A model generated the notes under the pieces. It searched no databases and was not told the DNA's origin. It saw only the letters and a program-made list of their open reading frames with translations. Below, piece after piece: positions 33,176 through 44,909 of a DNA stretch of 64,000 nt; positions within the stretch are counted from its first letter, which is position 1; each line of letters opens with the position of its first letter. Position numbers and translations under genes: made by a program. Source of the stretch: Ovis canadensis (Eukaryota; Chordata; Mammalia; Artiodactyla; Bovidae); contig NC_091262.1 in assembly GCF_042477335.2 (NCBI RefSeq), positions 71,038,001 to 71,102,000 of the forward strand, in the 5' to 3' direction.

Positions 33176-33655
33176 AATAGGCAGAATAGTGGCCCTCCAA
33201 AGATGTCTATGTCCTGATCCCTGGAGCCAGTGAACATGTTTCCTTACATGGCAGAATAGATTTTACAGAGGTGATGAAGGATCTTGAGATGGGGAAATTA
33301 GCTTGGATTATCAAAGTGGGCCCAGTATAATCACAAGGGTCATCATAAAGGAAAGAGGGAGGTAAAAGAGGCAGTGTCAGTGATGTAGCATACGGAAGAC
33401 CCCTCTGGCTGTTGCTGACTTTGAAGATGGAAGAGTTCACAACCCAAGAAGGGCAGGCAGCCTCTGAAAAATCAAGGAAACAGATCACCCCTAGAGCCTC
33501 CAGAAGGAATGTAACCCTGGCAGCACCTTGATTTTAGATAAGTGAGACCTGTTTTGGACTTCTGACCACCAGGACTAGAAAAGAATATATTTGTGTTGTT
33601 TTAAGCTACAAAGTTAGTGGTAATTTGTTACAGCAGCCACAGGAAACTAATACAG
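33176..33655 (+). repeat. MLT1-type MaLR LTR
   Basis: The order GGCAGAATAGTGGCCCTCCA, TGTCCTGATCCCTGGAGCC, ACATGGCAGAATAGATTTTAC and TTAAGCTACAAAGTTAGTGG matches plus-strand MLT1. Confidence 0.75.
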
Positions 33656-33686
33656 TAGGTCATAAGCTAATCCTAGCTCTAGTTTT

Positions 33687-33898
33687 GGGCTTTCCTGATG
33701 GCTCAGACGGTAAAGAATCCGCCTGCAATGCGGGAGACCTGGGTTCAGTCTCTGGGTTGGGAAGCTGCCCTGGAGGAGGGCTTGGCCACCCACTCCAGTG
33801 TTCTTGCCTGGAGAATCCCCGTGGGCAGAGGAGCCTGTAGGGCTACAGTCCATGGGGTTGCAAAGAGTCGGACACAATTAAATGACTAAGCAAAGCAC
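33687..33898 (+). repeat. Bov-tA SINE with 12-bp target-site duplication
   Basis: Perfect flanks AGCTCTAGTTTT at 33675-33686 and 33899-33910. Complete copy from GGGCTTTCCTGATGGCTC. Confidence 0.9.
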
Positions 33899-33942
33899 AG
33901 CTCTAGTTTTACATCACTAACAGACCAATTTAGGGAGATATT

Positions 33943-34222
33943 CGGAGAAGGCAATGGCATCCCACTCCAGTACTCTTGCCTGGAAAATCCCATGGACGGA
34001 GAAGCCCGGTGGGCTGCAGTCCATGGGGTCACTAAGAGTCAGACATGACTGAGCGACTTCCCTTTCACTTTTCACTTCCATGCATTGGAGAAGGAAATGG
34101 CAACCCACTCCAGTGTTCTTGCCTGGAGAATCCCAGGGACAGGGAAGCCTGGTGGGCTGCTGTCTATGGGGTCACACAGAGTTGGACTCAACAGAAGGGA
34201 CTTAACAGCAGCAGCAGCAGCA
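33943..34222 (+). repeat. Bov-A2 SINE with 10-bp target-site duplication
   Basis: A complete two-monomer copy ending in (GCA)n and flanked by GGGAGATATT at 33933-33942 and 34223-34232. It is about 45 bp from the preceding SINE. Confidence 0.9.
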
Positions 34223-34236
34223 GGGAGATATTGGTG

Positions 34237-34830
34237 GTTGGAATTAAGAGCACGATTTGCCAGACGTATGGGTTCAGATTCCAACTCGACTACTTACTTG
34301 ATATGATCTTTTAAAAACATAATAAAATTTAATTAATTAATTGATTTATTTTTGGCTGTGCGGAGTCTTGTTGCTTCACAGGCTTTTTCCCTAGTTGCGG
34401 AGAGCAGGGGCTACTCTCCAGCTGTCGCGGGTTTCTCATTGTGGTGGCTTCTCTTGTTGTGGAGCACGGGCTCTAGGGCAAGCGGGCTTCAGAAGTCGCC
34501 GCACGTGGGCTTAGGAGCTGCAGTTCCCAGGCTCTAGAGCGCCGGCTCAATAGCTGTGTGCACAGGCTTAGCTCCTCTGCAGCATGTGGGATCTTCACAG
34601 ATCAGGGATCAAACCTGTGCCTCCTATATTGGCGGGTGGATTCTTTACCACTGAGCCACCAGGGAATCACCACTGTATGTGATCTTGAGTGAGTTTTCTT
34701 AACTTTCCTGTTCCCCAGTTTCCCCATCTATAGTCAGGTTAGTAATAGCACCTTTCTTAAAGTCTGTTATGAGGATTAAATGACTGGGGCTTAGTACAGT
34801 ACCTAGTATATGGTATATACAGAATTATTT
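34237..34830 (+). repeat. MIR SINE split by a long CHR-type SINE
   Basis: The MIR left part AAGAGCACGATTTGCCAGAC to TACTTGATATGATCTT is followed after the insertion by TGTATGTGATCTTGAGTGAG, CCCCAGTTTCCCCATCTATA and GAGGATTAAATGACTGGGG, the expected continuation. Confidence 0.8.
34316..34672 (-). repeat. Long CHR-type (CHRL-like) SINE
   Basis: AATTAATTAATTGATTTATTT tail side, TTTTGGCTGTGCGGAGTCTT, multiple GGGCTTxGGAGxTGC-type units, inverted head GCCACCAGGGAATCACC. Confidence 0.8.
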
Positions 34831-34839
34831 ACTATTATC

Positions 34840-36115
34840 ATTATTTACATTGTCTTCCCAGAACAAAGGACCAGCTATAGCCTGTCCCAGAAATGAAACC
34901 AAAAATTTGCTTAAACCTTTCGAAAAACTGTCTCCCCCGCACCAAAACCTCAAAGTTCTTAAGATCAGGTTTCCCCTAGAGCGAAGATAGTAGTTTCAAG
35001 AAATTTCCCTCCCTGGAAAATTATTTTTGAGACAGCTTTGTCCAGCCTCCTAACTGAAGAAGACAATGACGTTCTGCCAAGATGTTCTTGGCAGAGCTGG
35101 TTCCCTCCACCACATCTTGCTCAGAAATCCCTGCTTGGTCCACGGACAACTAGCTGTTATGTGTTTTTATCCAGTCCCTCAAAACATTGTAAACAGTTTG
35201 CAAATGTTGGCTGAATACCAAATGAATGCATGAGAGTTGACCAGAAGAACACTATGGTTTCTACTTCTGGTGAAATTCTTTCTAGAATAAGTGAAATCCC
35301 TTTCTGACTTTTGGATGTAGAATAGCTCTGGAGGTGATAAAGCCCAGGGCCCTGATTTTGCCAGTGAAGAGACTGAGATACTGAAGGAAACATGGCAGCT
35401 AAGATCGTACAGCAGGTTAGCTGCAAAGCAGTCTTGAACAGAGCTCTTCTGGTTTCTAGCCCAGATGTCTCTCCAGATGTTATACATCAAAGAGTATAAT
35501 ATTTGGGTCTGAATCTGGGCTGATCTCCAGCCCACCCTGAAAACCACTTGTTAAATCAAGTTCCTGGTATCATAGTGTCTCATTTTCTTATACTTTCTTT
35601 CCCAAATAAAAATTCTGCTCCAATTTCAGTGTTCAGTAAATAAAAGAAATGCTATCAATATTTTCTCTCCTTACACTTTCTTTATATAGTCCCAATGAGC
35701 ATGAAAAGACATGGGCAAAAGTCACTATTATCTTTGGCCTGTATCCCAGAACTCATGATTTCTCCAAACTAAGGATGAATTGCATAAAAAGTGAGACCTG
35801 CTTGTGACGCTCAGCAAAGCACACAGATAGTAATTAACGTGATTTCAAAAGTAAACCTAGTTAACCAGAGTTCCTCTTTTTCTTCTTTCTCTATAACAAA
35901 GCACTTGGTTAAAAGTGAGATTGCTGAGTGAGGAAATTAAAAAAAGAAGCAGTAAATGGCTAACAAAGCTTTGTACTCAACAAAAGACTGCCAGACAAGT
36001 TCATGCTTTCATAAATGAGTGAACAGACCCTGAATCGATGAAAAGTTTTGCAGAGTTGTGAGTAGATTCAACACTCATCTGCTTAGGGATGCTTTATGTT
36101 CATAAACTCGCAGGG
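34840..36115. other. Largely unassigned intergenic sequence
   Basis: About 1.3 kb without a recognisable gene. A MIR-like patch at about 35,360-35,450 (GAAGAGACTGAGATACTGAA, TAAGATCGTACAGCAGGTTA) is the only repeat I can suggest. Confidence 0.4.
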
Positions 36116-36119
36116 CTTC

Positions 36120-36318
36120 TTCTTGTTTAGTTGCCAAGTCGTGCCTAATTCTTTGAGACCCCATGGACTATAGCCTGTCTATCTATGGGATTTCCCAGGC
36201 AAGAATACTGGAGTGAATTGCTGTTTCCTTCCTCAGAGGGTCTTCCTGACCCAGGGATCGAACCCACATTATCTGCTTGGCAGGCGGATTCTTTACCACT
36301 GAGCTACCAGGGAAGCCC
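36120..36318 (-). repeat. Bov-tA SINE
   Basis: Antisense body (AGTCGTGCCTAATTCTTTGA) and inverted head GCTACCAGGGAAGCCC, with an A-rich flank further right. Confidence 0.8.
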
Positions 36319-36559
36319 TTCCTTTATCCATTCAGAGAAAAGACCTCTGGTATCTTCATACTAGTCCTGCTTCTGAACAAATGCTCTTTTGTTACCAAAA
36401 AAAAAAAAAATTCTTTACCCAAGTCCACTCAAAGATCTCACTATTTCAAGCACTCTGGCATATATTTGAATCTTATTTAGTTCCACTGACTAGGAATTTT
36501 GGTACAATATTAAATAGCAGTGAGCATCCTGGCTTTTTGAAAACCTAATTCACTGTGTT

Positions 36560-36800
36560 TTTTTGAAATATTTCAAATGTAAGACAAGACTGTACAATAA
36601 CAAGTGCCCATATATCCACATTCCAGCCTTAACAAATGATAACATCATGTCATATTTGTTCTGATTCTTAAAAAAACTTGTATCTGAAGGTACCTCTGTC
36701 CCTGCTTCCTCAGCCCAGAAGTAACTACTGTTATAACTTAGTGTTTATTATTCCTGTAAACTTTTGTACTCTTGATAGGCATGTATACATCCATAAAAAG
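36560..36800 (-). repeat. L1M-type fragment
   Basis: Antisense old-L1 phrases GACTGTACAATAACAAGTGC, CAAATGATAACATCATGTCA and AAGTAACTACTGTTATAAC. Confidence 0.55.
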
Positions 36801-36892
36801 TATGATTAAAAGAGAAAACAAATGCATAATAACTGAAAGCAACCAAACTGGAATGTCTACCTACTGTACGATTTTAACTATAAGACATTCTG

Positions 36893-37092
36893 TGGTTTAG
36901 TCGCTAAGTCATGTCCAACTCTTGCAATCCCATGGACTGTAGCCTGTTAGGCTCCTCTGTCCGTGGGATTTTCCAGGCAACAATACTGGAGTAGTTTGCC
37001 GTTTCCTTCTCCAGGGGATCTTCCCAACCCAGGGATCAAACCTGGGTCTCCTGCCCTGCAGGCAAGTTCTTTACTGACTGAGCTATCAGAAG
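36893..37092 (-). repeat. Bov-tA SINE
   Basis: Minus-strand copy (GTTTAGTCGCTAAGTCATGT to GACTGAGCTATCAG). GACATTCTG before and GTCATTCTG after suggest the target duplication. Confidence 0.8.
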
Positions 37093-37639
37093 TCATTCTG
37101 GAAAAAAACAAAGGTATGGAGACAATCAAAAGATCAATGGTTGCCAGGGTGGGGTTGGGGGAAGTGAAAATGCAGAGCATGGAGGATTTTTTAAGGCAGA
37201 AAAATACTCTGTATGATATTGTATGATGGTTTTATGTCATTATACTTTTGTTCAAATCCATAGAATATACAACAACAAAAGTGAATCCTATGGTGAACTG
37301 TAGATTTTCAGTGATTATGATGTGTCAGTGTAGGTTCATCCTTGATAAAAATTTACTCTTCTGGTTACTGATACTGATAACGGGGGAAGTTATGCATGTG
37401 TGGGGACAGAGGGTATACGGGAAACCTCTGCCTTCCTCTTAATGTTGTTGTAACCCTAAAACTGCTCTAAAAAGATACATGTCTTTTTGCAAATGACTCA
37501 AATTCATTCCTTTTGATGGCCGAGTAATATTCCATTGCATATATGTATCATATTGCAGGAACTCAGCTCAGCGCTCTGTGTGACCTTGATGGATGCAGTG
37601 GGGGTGGGGTGGGAGGAAGGCTCGGGAGGGAGGGGATTG

Positions 37640-38605
37640 TTGTTATCCAGTCGCTCAGTCACGTCCAACTCTTTGCAACCCTATGGACTGTGGCATGCCA
37701 GGCTTCCAAGTCCTTTACCATCTCCTGGAGCTTGCTCAAACTCATGTCCATAGAGCTGTGGAAGAGACCACAGCCATCTCTTCCTCTGTGGCCCCTTCTC
37801 CTCCTGCAATCATTTCCAGCATCAGGGACTTTTCTAATGAGTCAGCGCTTCACATCAGGTGGCCAAAGCATTGTAGTTTCAGCTTTAGCATCGGTCTTTC
37901 CAATGAACATTCAGGGTTGATTTCCTTTAGGATTGACTGGTTTGATCTCCTTGCAGTCCAAGGGACTCTCAAGAGTCTTTTCCAACACCACAGTTCAAAA
38001 GCATCAATTCTTCAGAGCTAAGCCTTCTTTATGGTCCAACTCTTACATCCATACACAACTACTGGAAAAACCATAGCTTTGACCTTCATTGGCAGAATAA
38101 CATCTCTGCTTTTGAATACACTGTCTAGATTTGTCATAGCTTCACTTCCAAAGAGCAAGTGTCTTTTAATTTCAGGGCTGCAGTCACCATCTGCAGTGAT
38201 TTTGGAGCCCAAGAAAATAAAGTGTCTCACTGTTTCCATTGTTTCCCCAACTATTTGCCATGAAATGATGGGACCCGATGCCATGATCTTTGTTTTTTGA
38301 ATGTTGAGTTTTAAGCCAGCTTTTTCATTCTCCTCCTTCACCTTCATCAAGAGGCTCTTTAGTTCCTCTTTGCTTTCTGCCATAAGAGTGGTGTCATCTG
38401 CATATCTGAGGTTATTGATATTTCGACAATCTTGATTCCAGCTTATGTTTCATTCAGCCTGGCATTTTGTATGATGTAATTTAAATAAACAGGGTGACAA
38501 TATACACCCTTGATGCACTCCTTTTGCAACTTTGAACCAGTCTGTTTTTTGGTTCTAACTGTTACTTCTGGACCCACACACAGGTTTCTCAGGAGGCACG
38601 TAAGG
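37640..38605 (-). mobile_element. BovB LINE, left arm of an inverted pair
   Basis: The 3' end is at the left (TTGTTATCCAGTCGCTCAGT), running up through the C-terminal region and the RT. The YADD codons are intact (+ strand near 38,393: GTGTCATCTGCATATCTGAG). It is truncated near CTCAGGAGGCACGTAAGGT. The [17 protein letters not shown] block is readable but frames are broken. Confidence 0.85.
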
Positions 38606-38606
38606 T

Positions 38607-38697
38607 AAGGAGAGAAGGGATATGTGTATGTATATAACTGATTCACTTTGTTGTAGAGCACAAACTTAACACATTGCATAGCAGTTATACACCAATC
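38607..38697 (+). repeat. Ruminant L1 3' tail fragment
   Basis: ATATAACTGATTCACTTTGT and AGCAGTTATACACCAAT match the last bases of a ruminant L1. It is wedged between two opposite BovB copies. Confidence 0.5.
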
Positions 38698-40303
38698 TGG
38701 ACCTAACAGAAGCAGAAGATATTAAGAAGAGGTGACAAGAATACACAGAAGAACTATGCAAAAAAGACCTTCATGACCCAGATAATCACAATGGTGTGAT
38801 CACTCACCTAGAGCCAGACATCCTAGAATGTGAAGTCAAGTGGGCCTTAGGAAGCATCACCATGAGCAAACCTAGTGGAGGTGATGGAATTCCAGTTGAG
38901 TTATTTCAAATCCTAAAAGATGATGCTGTGAAAGTGCTGCACTCAATATGCCAGCAAATTTGGAAATCTCAACTGTGGCCACAGGACTGGAAAAGGTCAG
39001 TTTTCATTCCAATCGCAAAGAAAGGCAATGCCAAAGAATGTTCAAACTACCGCACAGTCACTCATCTCACATGCTAGTAATGCTCAAAATTCTCCAAGCC
39101 AGGCTTCAATAGTACATGAACCATGAACTTCCAGATGTTCAAGCTGGTTTTAGAAAAGGCAGAGGAACCAGAGATCAAATTGCCAACATCCGCTGGATCA
39201 TGGAAAAAGCAAGAGAGTTCCAGAAAAACATCTATTTCTGCTTTATTGACTATGCCAAGCCTTTGACTGTGTGGATCACAATAAACTGTGGAAAATTCCA
39301 CCGAACCTGCCTCTTGAGAAATCTGTATGCAGGTCAGGAAGCAACAGTTAGTACTGGACATTGAACAACAGACTGGTTCCAAATAGGAAAAGGAGTATGT
39401 CAAGGCTGTATATTGTCACCCTGCTTATTTAACTTACATGCAGAGTACATCATGAGAAATGCTGGGCTGGAAGAAACACAAGCTGGAATCAAGATTGCTG
39501 GAGAAATATCAATAACCTCATATTTGCAGATGACACCACCCTTATGGCAGAAAGTGAAGAACTAAAGAGCCTCTTGATGAAAGTGAAAGAGGAGAGTGAG
39601 TTGGCTTAAAACTCAACATTCAGAAAACTAAGATCATGGCATCTAGTCCCATCACTTCATGGCAAATAGGTGGGAAAACAGTGAAAACAGTGGCAGACTT
39701 TATTTTTGCGGGCTCCAGAATCACTGCAGATGGTGACTGCAGCCATGAAATTAAAAGACACTTGCTCCTTGGAAGGAAAGTTATGACCAACCTAGACAGC
39801 ATATTAAAAAGCAGAGACATTACTTGGCTGACAAAGGTCCATCTAGTCAATGCTATATTTTTTCCAGTAGTCATGTATGTATGTGAGAGTTGGACTATAA
39901 AGAAAGCTGAGCACCAAAGAATTGATGCTTTTGAACTGTGGTGTTGGGAAAGACTCTTGAGAGTCCCTTGGATTACAAGGAGATCCAACCCGTCCATTCT
40001 AAAGGAAATCAGTGCTGAATATTCATTGGAAGGACTGATGTTGAAGCTGAAACTCCAATACTTTAGCCACCTGATGCGAAGAGTTGACTCATTTGAAAAG
40101 ACTCTGATGCTGGTAAAGATTGAAGGCAGGAGGAGAAGCGGACGACAGAGGATGAGATGGTTGGATGCCATCACCAACTCAATGGACATGAGTTTGAGTA
40201 AACTCCAGGAGTTGGTGATGGACAGGGAGGCCTGGTGTGCTGCAGTCTATGGGGTCACAAAGAGTCTGACACGACTGAGTAACTGAACTGAATTGAACTG
40301 AAG
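38698..40303 (+). mobile_element. BovB LINE, 1.6 kb, right arm of an inverted pair
   Basis: It starts at the linker (GGACCTAACAGAAGCAGAAG), includes most of the RT and ends in GAACTGAATTGAACTGAA. In RT motif A the frame is lost (FIDYAKPLTVW where FIDYAKAFDCVD is expected, one base deleted). In the catalytic box the tyrosine is replaced (FADD). A long frame at 39,636-40,286 is only its C-terminal part. Confidence 0.9.
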
Positions 40304-40305
40304 CT

Positions 40306-40661
40306 GCTTACTGTCTCTGTAAAATTGCCTATATACATCATATAATGGAATCATGCAATATGTGTTCTTTTTGACTGGATTGTTTAAGCATTTAGCATAT
40401 TTTCAAGGTTCCTTCCCATGTAGCATGTATTTGAACTGCATTCATTATTATGGCTGAATAATATTCAATTGCATGGATATGCCGCATTTTAAAATCCCTT
40501 CAACGGTTGATGGACATTTTGGTTGTTTCCAGTTGTCTCTTATAGGTAATGCTGTGATGAACAGTCATGTACAAGTTTGTTTGTGGACACACATTTTCAT
40601 TACTCTTATTTATACACTGAGGAGTAGAATTTCTGGGTTATTATTGAAACCCATTTAGTTT
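40306..40661 (-). repeat. L1 3' region
   Basis: Antisense phrases TGGCTGAATAATATTCAATT, TTGATGGACATTTTGGTTGT and GTAATGCTGTGATGAACAG. Confidence 0.7.
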
Positions 40662-40671
40662 TCTTGTAGCT

Positions 40672-40795
40672 TTTTTTTTTTTTTTCTGACTGTTCCATAT
40701 GGCTTGTGTAATCTTAGTTCCCCAACCAGGGAATGAACTTGGGTGGGGACAATGAGAATGTGGAGTTCTAGCCACTGGACCGCCAAAGAATTCCC
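40672..40795 (-). repeat. CHR-type tRNA SINE with target-site duplication
   Basis: Perfect flanks TCTTGTAGCT at 40662-40671 and 40796-40805. The poly-T tail side is at the left. Confidence 0.85.
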
Positions 40796-41121
40796 TCTTG
40801 TAGCTCTTTTTGTTCTTAGTGTCTGTGGGAATGTGCTGTCAAATTACTTTGCATTAAAGTGACTTGAAATAGTTTCTGTTTGAGTACTTATGCCACAACT
40901 CAATATATAGATGTATTTGTTTTCCTTTGATATGGGGATTTATTTTTGAACAATTTTGTTTTATATTTATGTGAAATATTCATATGGACTTCCTGCCCAC
41001 CTTCTTTACTTCCTTACTTAATAACCCAGCTGCGAAGTGACTGAACAGGTCCAAGTGAGGAAGGGAGCCAAGTTTGGAGGCGCCCTAACAGTGATCAGGG
41101 TTCATACAAGACTATAGGCCC

Positions 41122-41390
41122 AGGACTTCCCCTGGTAGCCCAGTGGTTAAAATTCTGTCTTGCAGTGCAGGGGATGTAGGTTGGATCCATGGTTGGATAG
41201 CTGAGATCCCACATGCGTTGGGGCACCTAAGCCACACACCACAACTACTGAGCCTGCATGCTCCAGAGCCCACGCAGCACAAGTAGAGAATCCATGCATT
41301 GCAACGAAAGATCACATGATGCAACAAAGATCCCTCATGCTGTGACCAAGACTTCATGCAGCCAAATGAATGAATAAACATATTTTAAAA
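41122..41390 (+). repeat. Long CHR-type SINE
   Basis: Head CAGGACTTCCCCTGGTAGCC, body with ACCACAACTACTGAGCCTGC, tail GAATGAATAAACATATTTT. GACTATAGGCCCA before and GATTATGGGCCTA after form a decayed target duplication. Confidence 0.8.
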
Positions 41391-41399
41391 GATTATGGG

Positions 41400-42070
41400 C
41401 CTAGCAGGTCAGTGCCCTGGCAGTAGAGTCTTTGGCAAAGAAAGTGGCAGAACTGGGCAGTGACAAAGCAGGGTTGGGAGATTACTTATGTAAAGTGGGA
41501 TTGAGGAAATACACAAGTATATTGAGAATAATAGATAATGGAAGGCAGGTTTCTCATTGTCAGAGGGGAGAATTAGAAATATGAAAATGGGAAGTTTAGA
41601 ATGAACGTTATGCTGATGGATTGGAATTGGAGGTATTGGTGTCAACTGGTGGTTCTCAAAATACAAAGATGTAGAAGTGAATAGCAAGTAACAATGAACA
41701 CACCTAATCCCCAGATCTTGGTTTCTAAATCCTATTTTTTTTCTAGCAAAATGAAAAACTACTGATTTTAGAAGGGCACAGAGAGTATAAAATGAGCCTG
41801 AAACATTTTGTGGCTCCAGAAAGAAAAGAGATGCTTTTATAGAGACATTGCAAAGGACAAAAAAGTCAGATTCTTGGCCAATTTGAACATCAATACAGTT
41901 AATAAGAGTAGCAGATTATATTACATTGAATAAAATAGGAATCTATGCATCTACATTGATATCAATAAAAGAATGAAGTGAAAAGAAAGCACTTACTTGC
42001 AGTAGAATGCTAACTATTAAGTGTAGAAGGAATAAGGGAATAATCAGAAAATCATTATTTGGCAATCATC
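41400..42070. other. Unassigned, possibly very old LINE sequence
   Basis: The A/G-rich plus-strand composition and TACATTGATATCAATAAAAG hint at an old L1, but I cannot place it. Confidence 0.35.
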
Positions 42071-42081
42071 ATAGCAATAAT

Positions 42082-42564
42082 TGGGGCTTCCCAGGTGGTT
42101 CAGTGGTAAATAATCTGCCTGCCAAGCAGGAGACGCGGTTGGGAAGATCCTCTGGAGAAGGAAACTGCTACTCACTCCCGTATTCTTGGAGAAGGCAACG
42201 GCACCCCACTCCAGTACTCTTGCCTGGAAAATGCCACGGACTTAGGAGCCTGGTAGGCTGCAGTCCATGGGGTCGCTAAGAGTGGAAAAGACTGAGCGAC
42301 TTCACTTTCACTTTCCACTTTCATGCAATGAAGAAGGAAATGGCAACCCACTCCAGTGTTCTTGCCTGGAGAATCCCAGGGACGGGGGAGCCTGGTGGGC
42401 TGCTGTCTATGGGGTCGCACAGAGTCGGACACGACTGAAGCGAGTTAGCAGCAGCAGTGGCAACTCATATTCTTGCCTGGGAGATCCCATGGACAGAGGA
42501 GCCTGGCAGAGGATCCATGGGGTTGCAAAAGAGTTGGACACAGCATGGCGACTAAACAGCAGCA
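42082..42564 (+). repeat. Bov-tA SINE split by a Bov-A2, with outer target duplication
   Basis: Outer flanks ATAGCAATAAT at 42071-42081 and 42565-42575. The outer element begins TTGGGGCTTCCCAGGTGGTT, stops at 42187, and resumes near 42,468 as TATTCTTGCCTGGGAGATCC. Confidence 0.85.
42188..42467 (+). repeat. Bov-A2 SINE nested in Bov-tA
   Basis: A complete copy from GGAGAAGGCAACGGCACCCC to its GCAGCAGCAG end. TATTCTT at 42181-42187 and 42468-42474 is the probable target duplication. Confidence 0.85.
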
Positions 42565-42779
42565 ATAGCAATAATCAATTTTAGGTACGATACATCAGTG
42601 AATGTTAAATCTAGCAGATGAACAGAGGTTGAGAAATTTACATAGGATATTTACATAGTCTTGAAGTACCTCCCCACAAAAGAATTATTTCTTCTAAAGG
42701 AAAAACAAGTAACTTCATGATGGAGAATCTTAGCAGAGAACATTGTCTTTCACTATGAGAATGGAGCACAACTTTCTCA

Positions 42780-42935
42780 GCTACCCAGCTGAGGGCCCTT
42801 TGGGTGGTTTACAGTCTTTTCCTATCATAAATAATTTGCAATGAATATTCTTGTATATGTCTCCTTTTGTATTTTTCTCTGGGCATTGTTTTTGCGAGGT
42901 AATTTGACTTCAGATCCCCACCCAGATAACTTTGT
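42780..42935 (-). repeat. L1M-type fragment
   Basis: ATCATAAATAATTTGCAATG and TTCTTGTATATGTCTCCTTT are antisense L1 phrases. A 15-T run follows at about 42,958. Confidence 0.5.
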
Positions 42936-43231
42936 TTAGGATTAAGATGATTCATTCTTTTTTTTTTTTTTTTCTTAATTTACTGAGTGAGCATTGCTCT
43001 AGGTGTTTTTGAGTTTGGAAATGAATAAGAAAGCAAATTTCTTGCTGCCATGGGGCTTGCCTTCTAGTGTTGACACGGAAATAGCAGAATAAGGGAGTGG
43101 TGAATGATTGGACCGTCAGGATAGGGCGGCTGAATGAAGTCAGCAGATTCTGTGAACATCTCCCAGGCAGAGAGAACAAATGCAGTGCCCCTGAGGTGGG
43201 AGTGAACTTTGTACTTTACTCTCCTCTATGG

Positions 43232-43350
43232 AGTGATAGTGAAGTGGCTCAGTTGTGTCCGACTTTTTGCGACCCCCTGACCAGTAGCCTGCACCAGGCT
43301 CCTCCGTCCACGGGGTTTTCTAGGCAAGAGTACTGGAGCGGGTGCCATTT
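43232..43350 (-). repeat. BovB-derived SINE fragment
   Basis: GTGGCTCAGTTGTGTCCGAC to GAGTACTGGAGCGGGTGCC, antisense, no tRNA head. Confidence 0.75.
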
Positions 43351-43960
43351 AAATCAGCAGAGGCTCTGCTATTGGTGGATGTTGCTTTCAGCCTGTGGAT
43401 CTAGTCATTTTTCCCTGAAGAGCTCCCTTCACCAAGTGCATTATCATGGGATTTCACAAACCACCCAGGGATGAAACCGGACCCTTCACAAGGTGAACAA
43501 GATGCTTCTTGTCCACTCAATGCCTGTTCTGTGGCTTCTCAGCCAAGATTATGATTCCTCCAGCATGCTCAGAATTCTTTCCCAGCACTGACTCACTCAC
43601 CCCTTCAGCAAGCCTGGGAAGGCAGGAGACCAAGGGATTGAGAGACAGAGCTGGGATTTCAACCAGGGTTTGGATGAGATTTCTACTCTACAACTCGGCT
43701 TTAGAGCCCTCATGTTCTGCCTTATGTCCCGTAACAACATCCGTCACTGAATCAACAACCACCATCTCTCCCCATTACAGTCTTTACTGACATCAGAACC
43801 AAACTCCTTGCCCCTGACTCATTGTCAGTTTCTGCTGCACAATGCCTGTCATGATTCTCAATAATTCCAGAATACCCATTGCTAGTCCTTCCAACATCCT
43901 GAACCCATATTTCTATGTCATACCCTAAAGGAAGTAGATCGTGTCATTACCAGCGTTATC
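43351..43960. other. Unassigned intergenic sequence
   Basis: No named repeat or exon. Short frames here have no recognisable domain. Confidence 0.35.
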
Positions 43961-43964
43961 AGTC

Positions 43965-44335
43965 TGCTCAAGCTGCTATAACAAAATACCGTACGCAGAG
44001 TAGTTTAAGCAATAAAAATTTATTTTCTCATAGTTCTGAAGGCTAGAAGTTCGAGATCAAGGTACCAGCTGATTTGTTTTCTGGTGAAAGTGTTCCTTCT
44101 GGCTTGCAACCAGCTCACCGTATCCTCACTGGGTGGTGACGTGAGGGTAGGGGGGAAGAAAGAACGCTCTCTAGTTTTTCTTATAAGGATACTAATCCTT
44201 TATCATCAGGGCCCACCTGTCTGACCTCATTTAACCCAAATTAACTCCTTACAGGCCCTATCTCCAAATATAATCACATTGTGGATAAGGGCTTCAATAC
44301 ATGAGCTGGGGTGGGGGGGACACAATTCATAGCAA
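43965..44335 (-). repeat. MLT1-type MaLR LTR
   Basis: The plus strand reads the reverse of MLT1: CTGCTATAACAAAATACCG, AAATTTATTTTCTCATAGTT, CCCTATCTCCAAATATAATC and GGGGGGACACAATTCATAGC. Confidence 0.75.
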
Positions 44336-44903
44336 CCGGGAACTCCCAATCCTCCACAACCTCAATGTCAAGCATCCCCTTCTCCACCACTTCTTCCTAC
44401 CTTCTGCTTCATTCTCTCCAGGACCTCAGCCCTCATCATCCTTGTAACCCACCAGACTCTACAATCCATTTCACTCCTCACCATGTTTCCCTGTCTGCTA
44501 CTTACCTTGTGCCCTCACAGCCATTAACCCAGTTTGAATTCCATGACCACATTTGTAGGCTCTTTCACTTCCTCACGTTTGCTTAGCTGAACATGGTTAA
44601 TCCATTGTTTCCCCTGCTTGGCCCAGGGCTTATGAGGCAGAATGTCACTGCAGGGCATTCTGGAACCAGGCTGCTATAAATTCATGACATCCAACTGTAA
44701 GTGGGCCCTGGAGATTGTCCAGAAATCACTCAAATTCTCTTAGTTAAGTTTCCAGTCTGCCAAATGGTGCTTTCACAGTCTCATTCCTAAAACCCGCGAC
44801 CTTCTCCGCAATCATCTTCAGTTGGTAATCTCATTTCCTATTTTTCTGAGAAAAGTGAATCCACGTGAAAAGAACCTCTGCAAGCACCCCCAGCACATCC
44901 ACC
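44336..44903. other. Unassigned intergenic sequence
   Basis: C/T-rich with short frames only. Possibly an old L2, not firm. Confidence 0.35.
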
Positions 44904-44909
44904 CTGCTA

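Noticed and set aside
39636..40286. 216-codon plus-strand frame as a host gene
   Set aside because: It is the C-terminal part of a BovB polyprotein with a broken RT upstream.
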